A stretch of DNA of 64,000 nt from Bacillota bacterium (GCA_023411575.1 JAEYOP010000031.1:1-64000), one strand, 5' to 3'; shown: positions 8,074 through 17,808, counted from the first letter of the stretch. Notes: a model not told the origin generated them from the sequence alone. Translations and numbers: made by a program.

Positions 8074-8709
8074 TTAATCTTTTGACAGGAGAACCAGAAG
8101 GCAGCCTTTCCGGACGGTGACAACGGCTCTCCCGGAAGCAAACCGGTTGCTGACGCCCCAGGATGAACCCACTTTCAGGGTGGCATTCTCCAGCGGGTAA
8201 TAAAAACCCTGGATGGTGACTCCCTCCGCATCCCCTGCAAAGGGCAGCAACGTGAGATATCGGTCTTCTTCCCGGTCCAGTTCGATTTTATCGTTGATCA
8301 GTCTTGCCTCATTGTTTTCATCCGCTAGAATCCCTTCCACCCCGCTGTCAAGAAGCTTTTTCAACAGAAAAACATTGGAAAGCGAGTGGTCCAGCCGGGT
8401 TCCCAGGGCCCCAAGCAGTATGACCCGGCGGCAGCCTTTTTCAATAGCGATTTCAAGCGCAAGCTCGCTGTCCGTCATATCCTTTTCCACGGGAAAACGG
8501 GCAATCTCCACTCCTGCGGAAACCAGGCCCGCATAATCGGCTTCGCTTACGGAATCGAAATCACCGACCAGCAGATCCGGAACAAGGCCGAAATTCCTGC
8601 AGTGCCGCGCGCCACTGTCGGCAGATATTACAAGCTCCGCACCCTTCAGGTACTTTTTCAGGGCTTCGTAATCGGTTATTCTGCCGCCGCATAAAACAAC
8701 GCCGGTCAT
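8074..8709 (-). CDS. thiN: Thiamine pyrophosphokinase
   Basis: A 211-residue enzyme that converts thiamine and ATP to thiamine diphosphate. Signature segments are SADSGARHC, LLVGDFDSV, FPVEKDMTDSELAL and GALGTRLDHSLSNV in the catalytic half, then the C-terminal thiamine-binding beta domain with GSSWGVSNRF. Normal length. Its start overlaps the rpe stop by four bases, so they are translationally coupled. It is the last gene of the def-to-thiN operon, a usual Firmicute position. Confidence 0.95.
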   Translation of the reverse strand: MTGVVLCGGRITDYEALKKYLKGAELVISADSGARHCRNFGLVPDLLVGDFDSVSEADYAGLVSAGVEIARFPVEKDMTDSELALEIAIEKGCRRVILLGALGTRLDHSLSNVFLLKKLLDSGVEGILADENNEARLINDKIELDREEDRYLTLLPFAGDAEGVTIQGFYYPLENATLKVGSSWGVSNRFASGRAVVTVRKGCLLVLLSKD

Positions 8710-9371
8710 TCCTTCCCTCCGAAGGCCTTTTCCCGCAGGCTGCGGATGATTTCCGCAGTATCGGGGGCGTTATAGACCGTAGAACCGGCTACGATCACAT
8801 TGGCGCCCGCCTCGGTCACCTTGTAGATATTGTTCAAGTCGATCCCGCCGTCCACTTCGATATCCAGCGGAATTCCCCTGTCGTCGGCCATTTTCCGAAG
8901 CTGCCGCACCTTCTCGGTCATTCCGTCGATATAGCTTTGTCCTCCAAAGCCCGGATTTACCGTCATCAACAGGACCATGTCCACGTCTTCCAGGAGCCAT
9001 TCGATCATGCTGAGCGGGGTCCCCGGATTCAGGACCACGGAGGCCTTCGCCCCCTTCTGCCGGATCATCTGGAGGGTACGGTGAACATGGGGATTGTTTT
9101 CCGCATGAACGGAAATAATATCGGCGCCGGCCTTGATAAAATCTTCTATGTACCGGTCCGCATTTTCAATCATAAGGTGTACGTCAAAGGGAAGCCTGGT
9201 GGTTTTCCGGATGCATTTGACCACCGGAGGTCCGATTGTAATATTCGGTACGAAGTGGCCGTCCATGACGTCGATATGGATCAGGTCCGCCCCGGCCCTT
9301 TCAACCCGCGCAATTTCTTCTCCAAGCCTGGAAAAATCGGAGGCCAGGATGGATGGTGCGATTTTGATCAT
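8706..9371 (-). CDS. rpe: Ribulose-phosphate 3-epimerase
   Basis: A 221-residue TIM barrel interconverting ribulose 5-phosphate and xylulose 5-phosphate. IAPSILASDFSRLGEEI, the metal site HIDVMDGHFVPN, VHLMIENADRYIEDF, MTVNPGFGGQSY and DIEVDGGI are all intact. Normal length. It sits between rsgA and thiN in the conserved operon. Confidence 0.97.
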   Translation of the reverse strand: MIKIAPSILASDFSRLGEEIARVERAGADLIHIDVMDGHFVPNITIGPPVVKCIRKTTRLPFDVHLMIENADRYIEDFIKAGADIISVHAENNPHVHRTLQMIRQKGAKASVVLNPGTPLSMIEWLLEDVDMVLLMTVNPGFGGQSYIDGMTEKVRQLRKMADDRGIPLDIEVDGGIDLNNIYKVTEAGANVIVAGSTVYNAPDTAEIIRSLREKAFGGKE

Positions 9372-9387
9372 ATGGTTCAGAATCCTT

Positions 9388-10284
9388 TCACTGCTTCTTT
9401 TTATACTTCATATCCTCTTCCTGCTTTAAAAAGGCATACAACGCGGCATAGCGGCCATAGCGGCCTTCATCCACCGACCCCTCCGCCAGCGCCCGCTTGA
9501 CGCCGCAGTCCGGTTCGCTCAGATGACTGCAGCCGGTAAACCTGCAATCGTATTTGTACGGCTCGAATTCCGGGTAGCAATGCTGCAGCTCCGCGCGCTC
9601 AATCCCCGCCAGTTCGAAGGAGCTGAAGCCCGGCGTATCCGCCACATATCCCCCGTCTTCTATTTCGATCAGTTCGGCATGCCTGGTGGTATGCCGGCCC
9701 CGTTCTATTTTATCGCTGAGCCCGCCGGTTTTCATCACCATGGTATTCATAACCATATTCAGCAGCGTGGATTTCCCAACGCCCGATTGGCCCGCAAAAA
9801 CGGATATATGACCGTTCAGCGCGGCTTTCAGCTCATGGAAGCCCTTGTTTTCCCTGGAACTGGTCTCAAGAACCAGGTAGCCCGCATTGGTATATGCATT
9901 GCAGATGCTTCTCCGGATGTCGTCCGTATCCAGGTCGATTTTATTGATGCAGAGGACCGCCTTCATGCCGTTCTTTTCCGATGTGACAAGCAGCTTGTCC
10001 AGCAGGAGAAGATCCGGCTCCGGCGTTTTTGCGGCGATCACGGCGACCAACTGGTTTACATTGGCTACGGCCGGCCGTGCGAGAAGGGTGGTACGGTCCA
10101 GGATCCGGTCCAGGCTTCCTTTTCTCTGGGCAAGGTCTGTGACCGAGAATTCGACCCGATCTCCCGGAAGAGGCGTCAGCTCGTTCTTTCGGAATATTCC
10201 CCTTGCCTTGCATTCGTATATGCCGTCATCCGATTCTACATAGTAAAATCCGCTTATCCCTTTAATGATTATGCCTGAGGGCAA
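9388..10284 (-). CDS. rsgA: Ribosome small subunit-dependent GTPase RsgA
   Basis: A 298-residue, circularly permuted GTPase that checks late 30S assembly. It has an N-terminal OB fold, then G4 (NKID), G1 (GQSGVGKST), G3 (DTPG) in the permuted order, and a C-terminal zinc knuckle made by C, C, H and C in DCRFTGCSHLSEPDC. It starts at TTG 10284, 8 bases after GGAGG. It follows prkC directly, a common arrangement, and PrkC-type kinases are known to phosphorylate RsgA in Bacillus. Confidence 0.95.
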   Translation of the reverse strand: MPSGIIIKGISGFYYVESDDGIYECKARGIFRKNELTPLPGDRVEFSVTDLAQRKGSLDRILDRTTLLARPAVANVNQLVAVIAAKTPEPDLLLLDKLLVTSEKNGMKAVLCINKIDLDTDDIRRSICNAYTNAGYLVLETSSRENKGFHELKAALNGHISVFAGQSGVGKSTLLNMVMNTMVMKTGGLSDKIERGRHTTRHAELIEIEDGGYVADTPGFSSFELAGIERAELQHCYPEFEPYKYDCRFTGCSHLSEPDCGVKRALAEGSVDEGRYGRYAALYAFLKQEEDMKYKKKQ

Positions 10285-10296
10285 TCGTCGAACCTC

Positions 10297-12315
10297 CTAA
10301 TAGTCTACTTCCTGCACTATTATATCGTCCAGCTTTACAATAACATGGGTCGCACCGCTCTTTGCCAGCGTTACCTGCACGCCGAACGGGAAATTGTTCC
10401 TGGCCATTTTCTTGTTGTACACGATCTGCAACTGGTTTGTATCCGACGGAGTCGCTTCCACGTATACCATGACTTCATCGCCGTAGCTATGGTTCGGATC
10501 CAGCGCTATATTCACCACGATCGTCCTTGAAGCGACGTCCGTTGCCGTGCTCTCCGTACTTCCCGCAGTAGAACCCGCCTGGGTCGGCTCCTGGGTCGGC
10601 TGGGTACCGGTATTCTGGGATTCCGAAGCGACGTCAAACGTTATTTCAACCGGCGTCCCTTCGTCCACTTCGGTTTCCGGCGCCGGATACTGCTTGATGA
10701 TCGTGGCGACCTCGCTGATCACATCCTCGGGAATGATTTTCCCGATCGTCAGCTTGTTGTCGCCGATCAGCTTCTCCGCCCCCGCCTTGGTCTGGCCGAG
10801 CAGATTCGGCACCTTGACCTTGGACAGCTCCGGTCCGAGGCTCACATATACTGTCACGGTTTCGCCCGGCTTCACCTTTTCCAGTGCAGCAGGTTCCGTC
10901 CGGATAATCAGTCCGGTCGCCACCGTTTCATTGTATTCGGAAATCACGCTGGGTTCCAGATCCACATCCCGGATTTTCTGCTCGCCCAATCTTGCATCCT
11001 CGCCCATAATTTCGGGTATTTCAACCAATTCCGGGCCGTTGCTGACCTTGAAATCGATGGAGTTTCCCGGCTTCAGCTTGTTCCCCACCGCAACATCCTG
11101 GGAGATGATGATGTTTGCCCCGATGGTGTCGCTGTAAACCCGTTCGCTGTCAACCGCGCTTATATCAAGCTTCGCCAGTTCCTCGCGGACATCGTTGAAA
11201 TTCTTGTTGGTGTAGTCCAGCACGATATACTCCTCGGTGGGTTCGGGCATAATGGCCGGAATAATCACCTTCATGCCGATATAGAAGATAATGCTTGCAA
11301 TAATCAGTCCTGTTGCGATGCCGAGCAGGATGCTCAGTCTGTCCTTTTTCTTTTTCTTCACCGGATCGCTTCCCTCTTCCCCGTCCTCGTATTCCTCCGC
11401 GTCCTCGTCCTTCGCCAGGCCGATCTGGGCGCCCACCGCCTGCATCTTTCGCGTCGGGAGTTCTTCCACCACGCCGCTTCCGGTGATATGGGCATTCGGC
11501 TCGCCCAGGGTGCGCTGAAGGTCGGCCAGCATATCCGACGCCGTCTGGTACCGGAGATTTTGGTCCTTCTTGATCGCCCGGACGATCAGGTCGTTGACTC
11601 CCTTCGGGATGGCCGGGTTCACGTCGGCCGGCCGCTCCGCCTTTTCCTGGATGTGCTTGAGCGCCACGGCTACCGGGGACTCCCCGTCGAAAGGCAGCTT
11701 TCCCGTGACCATTTCGTAAATGGTGATGCCCAACGAATACAAATCCGACTTTTCATCGGTAAAAGCCCCTTTTGCCTGTTCCGGAGAAAAGTAATGGACG
11801 GACCCGATGGTGCTGCCCGCCATGGTGATGGTGGCGGAGGTCACCGCTCTGGCAATTCCGAAGTCCGTCACCTTGGCAATTCCTTCTTTGGTGATCAGGA
11901 TATTATGGGGTTTGATGTCCCGGTGGACAATGTGGTTTTTATGGGCCTGCTCGATGGCGGAACAGATCTGGATGGCGATACCGACGGCTTCCTTCCAGGG
12001 CAGCGCGCCTCTCTGGGCTATGTATTCCTTGAGCGTGATCCCGTCAATGTATTCCATGACAATGTAATGGGTATTTCCATCATGGCCTACGTCAAAAATC
12101 GAAACAATGTTGGGATGGGACAGGCTTGCCGCCGCCTGGGCCTCTATCCTGAAACGCTTTACGAACTCCTCGTCGTCGGTGAATTCGCTCCTGAGAATCT
12201 TGACCGCGACATAACGGTTCAGAAGCCTGCATCTGGCCTTATAAACGATGGCCATTCCGCCGCCGCCGATTCGTTCAATCAACTCATATCTATTTCCAAG
12301 TAACTGACCTTCCAT
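10297..12315 (-). CDS. prkC: Membrane Ser/Thr protein kinase with PASTA domains
   Basis: A 672-residue transmembrane kinase. The cytoplasmic Hanks-type domain (about 10-270) has the GGGGMA loop, VAVKIL lysine, HRDIKPHNIL catalytic loop and DFGIAR. A charged KKKKK stretch precedes one transmembrane helix (about residues 325-350). Outside are three PASTA repeats that bind muropeptides, then a Ser/Thr/Gln-rich linker and a further C-terminal domain ending IIVQEVDY. It signals cell-wall state for growth and spore germination. I chose ATG 12315 (GAAGGTG upstream) over GTG 12333, which overlaps the prpC stop. It is paired with phosphatase prpC. Confidence 0.95.
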   Translation of the reverse strand: MEGQLLGNRYELIERIGGGGMAIVYKARCRLLNRYVAVKILRSEFTDDEEFVKRFRIEAQAAASLSHPNIVSIFDVGHDGNTHYIVMEYIDGITLKEYIAQRGALPWKEAVGIAIQICSAIEQAHKNHIVHRDIKPHNILITKEGIAKVTDFGIARAVTSATITMAGSTIGSVHYFSPEQAKGAFTDEKSDLYSLGITIYEMVTGKLPFDGESPVAVALKHIQEKAERPADVNPAIPKGVNDLIVRAIKKDQNLRYQTASDMLADLQRTLGEPNAHITGSGVVEELPTRKMQAVGAQIGLAKDEDAEEYEDGEEGSDPVKKKKKDRLSILLGIATGLIIASIIFYIGMKVIIPAIMPEPTEEYIVLDYTNKNFNDVREELAKLDISAVDSERVYSDTIGANIIISQDVAVGNKLKPGNSIDFKVSNGPELVEIPEIMGEDARLGEQKIRDVDLEPSVISEYNETVATGLIIRTEPAALEKVKPGETVTVYVSLGPELSKVKVPNLLGQTKAGAEKLIGDNKLTIGKIIPEDVISEVATIIKQYPAPETEVDEGTPVEITFDVASESQNTGTQPTQEPTQAGSTAGSTESTATDVASRTIVVNIALDPNHSYGDEVMVYVEATPSDTNQLQIVYNKKMARNNFPFGVQVTLAKSGATHVIVKLDDIIVQEVDY

Positions 12316-12325
12316 ATTTGCACCT

Positions 12326-13060
12326 TCACTCACATTTGATTACGATAACGGTTACATTGTCTTCGCCGCCGTTCCTGTTCGCCGCTTCTATCAATTGTTT
12401 ACAGGCAGCTTCCGGGTCGTTGCTTTGTGCCGTCTCACCGATCTCATCCTCGCCGACCATATTGGTGAGTCCATCCGTACAGAGCACTAAAATGTCGTTG
12501 ATCAACATGGTTAGACTGAAAATATCCACTTCAAGTTCCGGGGACGAACCGATCGCCCGTGTGATGATGTTTCTCCCCGGATGGTTGTCTGCTTCCTCTC
12601 TTGTCAAAGTGCCCTTCCGGACAAGCTCCTCAATATAGGAATGATCGTTCGTAACCTGCTGCAGCCTGCCTTCCCGCACAAGATACAGCCTGCTGTCTCC
12701 CACATGCGCCACCGTGGCCGTATTCCCCGCCACAACGGCCATTGTCAGGGTAGTCCCCATCCCGTTGGTTTCGGGGCTTTCGAGGGATTTCTCCCATACC
12801 TGGCTGTTGGCGTCCTGCACGAGCTCCTTCAACGCGGCGCCGCGGTCCGCGGCGGACAGAAAGTCACCGGCGTGGTCCTCAAAATAGGCGCTTATATACT
12901 CGACCGCAGTTCCGCTGGCGATTTCGCCGCAGTTGTGGCCGCCCATCCCGTCGGCAATGATAAAGGCGTAAATATCATTGCGGCTGTCCCGGATAATGTT
13001 GCAGCTATCTTCATTTGTCTCCCTTATCAGGCCCTTGTCCGTTCCGGCAGCGTATTTCAA
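12326..13060 (-). CDS. prpC: PP2C-type protein phosphatase
   Basis: A 244-residue PPM phosphatase that reverses PrkC phosphorylation. Metal-binding motifs are visible: NEDS near residue 16, IADGMGGHNCGE near 36-47, a conserved GDSRLY, LCTDGLTN and the terminal GGEDNVTVI. Normal length. It lies directly upstream of prkC in the same operon. Confidence 0.96.
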   Translation of the reverse strand: MKYAAGTDKGLIRETNEDSCNIIRDSRNDIYAFIIADGMGGHNCGEIASGTAVEYISAYFEDHAGDFLSAADRGAALKELVQDANSQVWEKSLESPETNGMGTTLTMAVVAGNTATVAHVGDSRLYLVREGRLQQVTNDHSYIEELVRKGTLTREEADNHPGRNIITRAIGSSPELEVDIFSLTMLINDILVLCTDGLTNMVGEDEIGETAQSNDPEAACKQLIEAANRNGGEDNVTVIVIKCE

Positions 13061-13072
13061 AAATCAACACCC

Positions 13073-14116
13073 TCACATTTCACTTCTTCTCAATTGTCCG
13101 CACGCCGCATTGATATCGGAACCCAATTCCCGCCGGATCGTCGTCTCGATCCCCTTGCGCAGCAGCAGTCTTTCGAACTCCTCCACATGGAGGCGGTCGC
13201 TCTGGCGATACCCGACTCCCTGTACGGCGTTGACCGGTATCAGGTTCACGTGGCACAGCATGCCTTTGAGGCGCGACGCCAGCTCCGCGGCGTTTTCCGG
13301 CGAATCGTTGACTCCCTGGATCAATGCGTATTCAAATGTGATCCTTCGATTAGTTTTCTCTGTATATATCTTACATGCTTCAATTATTTTGTCAATAGAA
13401 TACTTCCTTGCAACCGGCATGATAGCAGTGCGCATGGCATCATTGGGAGCATGCAGCGAAATGGCCAGGTTGACCTGCAGGTTCTCGCCGGAGAAGCGGA
13501 TTATTTCCGGCACCAGCCCGCAGGTGGAAACCGTCATGTGCCTCCAGCCGATGTTCAGGCCCTCGGGATCGTGGGCCAGCCTCAGGAATTTCAGCACATT
13601 GTCGTAATTGTCGAAGGGCTCGCCGATCCCCATGATCACGACATTTCCTATTTTTATGCCGCCGTCGCGCTGTATTGCCAGGATCTGCTCCAGCATTTCG
13701 CCCGGGGACAAATCCCGCCGGAAACCCGCAATCGTTGACGCGCAGAAACTGCACCCCATTTTGCAGCCGATCTGGGAGGAAATGCATGCCGTATATCCGT
13801 GCTGGTATTCCATCCGGACGCTTTCGATCATATTTCCGTCCGGCAGCTCAAACAGGTATTTTACCGTGCCGTCCACCGCCGAAACCAGCTTGCGCCGAAT
13901 GCCCAGAGCGGATACCCTGGCAATCTGCGCCAGGTCCTGCCGGAGCTGCTTCGAAAGGTCGGTCATCTCTTCAAAATCCCGGGCGCCTCTCGCAATCCAG
14001 TTGAAAAGCTGCTTTGCCCGGAATTTCTGCTGCCCTGTGCCCTTCAGCAGCTCTTCCAGTTCCTTTATATCCATATCGGGCAGATACTTCATTTCCATGC
14101 TTTCTATCTTCTCCAT
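13073..14116 (-). CDS. rlmN: Dual-specificity 23S rRNA/tRNA adenine-C2 methyltransferase RlmN
   Basis: A 347-residue radical SAM enzyme that methylates C2 of A2503 in 23S rRNA and A37 in some tRNAs. The 4Fe-4S motif is CKMGCSFC (C-x3-C-x2-C); VIMGIGEPFDNYDNV and the C-terminal half with GSDINAACGQLR, which carries the resumed catalytic Cys, are present. A second ATG seven codons in (14098) is an alternative start. Located between rsmB and prpC, as is usual. Confidence 0.96.
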   Translation of the reverse strand: MEKIESMEMKYLPDMDIKELEELLKGTGQQKFRAKQLFNWIARGARDFEEMTDLSKQLRQDLAQIARVSALGIRRKLVSAVDGTVKYLFELPDGNMIESVRMEYQHGYTACISSQIGCKMGCSFCASTIAGFRRDLSPGEMLEQILAIQRDGGIKIGNVVIMGIGEPFDNYDNVLKFLRLAHDPEGLNIGWRHMTVSTCGLVPEIIRFSGENLQVNLAISLHAPNDAMRTAIMPVARKYSIDKIIEACKIYTEKTNRRITFEYALIQGVNDSPENAAELASRLKGMLCHVNLIPVNAVQGVGYRQSDRLHVEEFERLLLRKGIETTIRRELGSDINAACGQLRRSEM

Positions 14117-14121
14117 TATGG

Positions 14122-15474
14122 CTATCCCTGCTGCCCCTTCCTTCGAAGTCTTGCCATGAAAAACCCGTCGATCCCGTCCCGGTTCGGATAGGTCTGCAGC
14201 ATGCAGCCTTTTGCATGGGCGGCCAATCCGTCCGGCAGGAACGGTACGATGTCATCGGCTTCAAATTCCTGATTCCGCTCTAAAAAATCCTTCACGATGC
14301 TTTCATTTTCGTCGGGCAATATGGTGCATGTGCTGTAGACCATCACCCCGCCGGGCTTCACGCCCCGGGAAACCGTCTGAAGCAGGTTCTTCTGCAGGGC
14401 CGTTATGCTTTCGACGTCCATCGTCTCCCTTGCCCATTTTATATCCGGCTTTCTCCGGATGATTCCCAGCCCCGTGCAGGGCGCGTCCAGCAATACGCGG
14501 TCAAACGCCCCTTCGTCCGTGCTTTCCAGCCGCGCGGCATCCTGCAGCTCACATTGGAGAATGCCGATCCCCAGCCGCTTTGCCGCGTCTTCGATCAGCT
14601 TTATCTTATGCTCGTGAATATCCCGGGCAACGATTTTTCCCGTATTCCCCATCAGCTGCGCCATATGAGTAGCCTTTCCCCCAGGCGCGCTGCAAGCGTC
14701 CAGCACCTTCTCCCCCGGCTTTGGAGCCAGGACTGCCGCAGGCAGCATGGAGCTTTCATCCTGGACCTGGAAGACCCCTTCCTTGAAAGAGGATAGCGCA
14801 GCGACGGAACCCTGGTTTTTCAGGATCACCGCTTCTTTTGCGAATTTACCCGGAACCGCCTCAACACCTTCCGCCGTCAGCTTTTCCAGGAGCTCGGCCT
14901 GGGTAACTTTTAGCGTGTTGGTCCGGACGGCCAGCTCCGGAGTGCCATTCCCGGCCTCCAGCAGACTTTCCGCGAACTCCTCCCCGAACAGGGAGATGAA
15001 CTTTTCCGCCAGCCACCTGGGATAGGAATATTTTATGGAAAGATATTCGGCCGGGTCCTTGCCGCGGGGCGGCAGCTCGTAAGCTCCCCCTTTTTGGGCG
15101 GCCTTCCTCAGGACGGCGTTGACAAACCCGGCGGAAGCCTTGTGTCCGTATCTCCCGGCAAGCTGCACGCTTGTATTGCAAACTGCTGAAGCTGGCACCC
15201 TGGACAGAAAAAGGATTTGATAAAATCCGAGCCGCAGGATGTTCAATATCCATGGGGACATTTTTTTCAATTTGATATCCGAATAGGAGGAGATGGCGTA
15301 ATCCAGCGTCAGCCGCCACTTGACCGTACCGTAGACAAGCTCGGTGGCAAAGGCCCTGTCCAGCTCATTCAGCTCTTTGGCTGAAAAGCACTTGTTCAGC
15401 GCGATATTGGTGTATGCTCCCTTTTCATTGACTTCGTACAATATTTTTAAAGCCGCTTCTCTCGCAAGGTCCAA
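14122..15474 (-). CDS. rsmB: 16S rRNA m5C967 methyltransferase RsmB
   Basis: A 450-residue protein with an N-terminal NusB-like RNA-binding domain (about 1-140) and a C-terminal SAM methyltransferase domain. DACSAPGGKATHMAQLM forms the SAM site; the two catalytic cysteines lie in LDAPCTGLGIIRRKPD and VYSTCTI. The start is TTG 15474 after AAGGCGG. The lengths and order (fmt-DUF116-rsmB-rlmN) match Clostridia. Confidence 0.95.
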   Translation of the reverse strand: MDLAREAALKILYEVNEKGAYTNIALNKCFSAKELNELDRAFATELVYGTVKWRLTLDYAISSYSDIKLKKMSPWILNILRLGFYQILFLSRVPASAVCNTSVQLAGRYGHKASAGFVNAVLRKAAQKGGAYELPPRGKDPAEYLSIKYSYPRWLAEKFISLFGEEFAESLLEAGNGTPELAVRTNTLKVTQAELLEKLTAEGVEAVPGKFAKEAVILKNQGSVAALSSFKEGVFQVQDESSMLPAAVLAPKPGEKVLDACSAPGGKATHMAQLMGNTGKIVARDIHEHKIKLIEDAAKRLGIGILQCELQDAARLESTDEGAFDRVLLDAPCTGLGIIRRKPDIKWARETMDVESITALQKNLLQTVSRGVKPGGVMVYSTCTILPDENESIVKDFLERNQEFEADDIVPFLPDGLAAHAKGCMLQTYPNRDGIDGFFMARLRRKGQQG

Positions 15475-15478
15475 ATGC

Positions 15479-16252
15479 TTATCCGCCTTTCTTCAGCAGG
15501 ATGCCGTCCAGCTTCTCCCGCAACTGCTCCACGTCCACGGTCGTATTGACACAAGGCCCGTTCGGCCTGCTGTTGAGGACGCCCAGCACGGGAATGCTGC
15601 TTACATCGGAGATCCCTATCGCCAGATCGCGTTCACATGCAACCGACAGCACCATTTCCGGCTTCTCCCGGGCTATGCTGTTGCGGGCGGCCGTGCCGCC
15701 CGTCACGATTATGGCCTTGACGCCCGTTTCCTCTACCAGCTTCAGAATATCCCCCACACAGCAGCGTCCGCATTTTTTGCAGTTTCCTATGGTTCCGGTG
15801 ACCTTGCAGGCGCATTCCGAATTCTGCAGGCAATGGGGCAGCAGGAGCAGGATTTTGTCCGGCTCCTTCCGGAGGCCGCCGGATTGGACGAACAGGTTGT
15901 TGATATCGATAAACAGGCTCCGGATCATATCCTTGTCCCGCTTGAAAAGGTCCGTCACCAGGAGGGCAAAGGGCATCACCAGCTTTAGTCCGAGCCTTAC
16001 GGGCATCACCATTGCCGGGTGGACTTTCCGCATTTTCACGGAGGCGAAAATGGAAAGCATGGAAAGCGCTACCGCCACAAGGATGATGATAGACAAGGAA
16101 ATAAGAACAATCAGAATTCTGTTATAGATATCGATTGTAAAGAACCGGTATATGGTTGAGAATATCGCCGCCAATGCGCCAATAACAAGCATAAGCAGGA
16201 ATGAATAGGTCATGAAGCTGCGCAGTCTTTTATCCAAGCACTTCACCTTCAT
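15479..16252 (-). CDS. DUF116 membrane protein with cysteine cluster
   Basis: 257 residues. Two or three N-terminal transmembrane helices (about 15-40, 45-75 and possibly 90-105) are followed by a cytoplasmic domain with a cysteine cluster: LPHCLQNSECACK then CKKCGRCCVGD, and later ACERD and GPCVN. These are the hallmarks of DUF116, a family of unknown function often found between fmt and rsmB in Clostridia. The spacing suggests a metal or iron-sulfur site. The start overlaps the fmt stop by 23 bases; a TTG at 16240 overlapping that stop is an alternative. Confidence 0.88.
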   Translation of the reverse strand: MKVKCLDKRLRSFMTYSFLLMLVIGALAAIFSTIYRFFTIDIYNRILIVLISLSIIILVAVALSMLSIFASVKMRKVHPAMVMPVRLGLKLVMPFALLVTDLFKRDKDMIRSLFIDINNLFVQSGGLRKEPDKILLLLPHCLQNSECACKVTGTIGNCKKCGRCCVGDILKLVEETGVKAIIVTGGTAARNSIAREKPEMVLSVACERDLAIGISDVSSIPVLGVLNSRPNGPCVNTTVDVEQLREKLDGILLKKGG

Positions 16253-17273
16253 CCATATTATGGCCGCATTCGGAAATATTCATTCTCCGGCAGTTCTCCA
16301 TCTGAATATCCACGAGCCGCAGGCACCCATTCCCGGTCAATACGGTCATGCCGTCCTTCCGGATCTTCAGGATCGTTCCGGGCTGTCCGCCCCTTTGGCT
16401 GTCAGGCTGTTCGCCCGATTGCCTTCCGGGCTGTCCGCCGGATTCGTCCACGGCATCGCCATCGTCTTGTGTGCCGGACTGATCTCCGCCGCCATCTCCG
16501 TCACTGCCGCAATCCTCAGGCGGAACCGTTTTCCAAACCTTCATGCGCTCGCCCTTATAGAACGTATAGGCTCCCGGCCAGGGATTGGTTCCCCGGACAA
16601 GGTTGTGGATCTCCAGCACGCTTTTGTTCCAGTCGATCTGCCCCATTTCCTTGGTCAGCATGGGAACGTTGACGGCTTTGGAATGGTCCTGGGGCGTCCT
16701 TATCAAAGTGCCGTTTTCCAAAGCTCTTATGGTTTCCATCAGTGCATCCGCGCCAAGGACCATCAATTGATCGAATAATTCCTGCGAATTCATTTCAGGT
16801 GGGATGGGCAATTCCTTCGTAAGCAGAATATCGCCCGTATCCATACCTTCATCCATAAACATCGTCGTAATGCCGGTCACCTTGTCCCCGTTGATCAATG
16901 CCCATTGAATGGGAGCCGCACCCCTGTACTTGGGCAGCAGCGAGCCATGCACGTTGATGCAGCCGAAACGGGGCACGTCGAGGACCGCTTTGGTCAGAAT
17001 CCTGCCGTAAGCAGCCGTAACGATCAAATCGGGCTCCAGTTCTTTGATTTCATTCAGAAATTCCGGCGTCCGGACCTTCACCGGCTGCAGAATGGTTTTG
17101 ATTCCATGACCCATGGCGGCCTCTTTGACCGGCGGCGCCTTGAGCTGGCTCTGTTTCCTGCCGGAGGGCTTATCTGGCTGTGTAACGACAGCCACGACGT
17201 CATAGCCGTTTTTTACAAGCGCATCCAGGCACGGTACGGCAAATTCCGGCGTGCCCATAAATAGAATCCTCAT
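16230..17273 (-). CDS. fmt: Methionyl-tRNA formyltransferase with an extra hydrophilic linker
   Basis: 347 residues against a family norm of about 310-320. It formylates initiator Met-tRNA from 10-formyl-tetrahydrofolate. The N-terminal domain has FMGTPEFAVP, the SLLPKYRGAAPIQWA formyl-site loop and the MDEGMDTGDIL segment. The C-terminal domain starts normally (NPWPGAYTFYKGERMKVW) and is then interrupted at about residues 256-302 by a Gly/Asp/Gln/Ser-rich stretch before it resumes TILKIRKDGMTVLTGNGCL. The catalytic half is intact, so it is probably active. The start overlaps the def stop (ATGA). Confidence 0.95.
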   Translation of the reverse strand: MRILFMGTPEFAVPCLDALVKNGYDVVAVVTQPDKPSGRKQSQLKAPPVKEAAMGHGIKTILQPVKVRTPEFLNEIKELEPDLIVTAAYGRILTKAVLDVPRFGCINVHGSLLPKYRGAAPIQWALINGDKVTGITTMFMDEGMDTGDILLTKELPIPPEMNSQELFDQLMVLGADALMETIRALENGTLIRTPQDHSKAVNVPMLTKEMGQIDWNKSVLEIHNLVRGTNPWPGAYTFYKGERMKVWKTVPPEDCGSDGDGGGDQSGTQDDGDAVDESGGQPGRQSGEQPDSQRGGQPGTILKIRKDGMTVLTGNGCLRLVDIQMENCRRMNISECGHNMDEGEVLG

Positions 17274-17752
17274 TTTTTCGAACTACTCTCCCTCAATTCT
17301 TCCGGGTCCAGCAGGCGAATCGCCTTATCCTTGAACAGGATGCCGTCCAGGTGGTCCAGTTCGTGGCAGAGCGCAGTAGCCAAAAGGCCTTCGCCCTCGA
17401 CAACGATCTTCTCGCCTTTCCCGTTCAGTGCTTCCACCACCACATGGGACGGCCTGTTGACTTCCCCCCAGATGCCCGGAACGCTAAGGCAGCCCTCTGT
17501 GGTCGTCTGCTGTCCAGATTGGCTTTTAAACACCGGATTGATCAATTCCAGCAGGCCCTCGCCCGCATCGATGACCACAACCCTTTTCAGCACACCGACC
17601 TGCGGCGCCGCAAGGCCCACGCCGTCGGCCTTGTAGAGAGTGTCGGCCATGTCCTCCAGCAGGACCCGTATTTTATCATTTATCACATCAACTTCTTTTG
17701 ATTTTTTTCTTAAAATTTCGTCTCCGTCTTTCCGGATATTTCGGATCGCCAT
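17270..17752 (-). CDS. def: Peptide deformylase
   Basis: A 160-residue metalloenzyme that removes the formyl group from nascent chains. All three motifs are intact: GVGLAAPQVG, EGCLSVPG and HELDHLDG (Cys plus two His bind the metal, Glu is catalytic). Normal length. It is the first gene of the leftward operon and has its own promoter 60 bases upstream. In many Firmicutes priA is immediately upstream; here priA is 13.3 kb away. Confidence 0.97.
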   Translation of the reverse strand: MAIRNIRKDGDEILRKKSKEVDVINDKIRVLLEDMADTLYKADGVGLAAPQVGVLKRVVVIDAGEGLLELINPVFKSQSGQQTTTEGCLSVPGIWGEVNRPSHVVVEALNGKGEKIVVEGEGLLATALCHELDHLDGILFKDKAIRLLDPEELRESSSKK

Positions 17753-17808
17753 AAATTCCTCCCAATCTTCAATGCAATAAATACCAGCTGTTTCTGCATT
17801 ATATCCTT

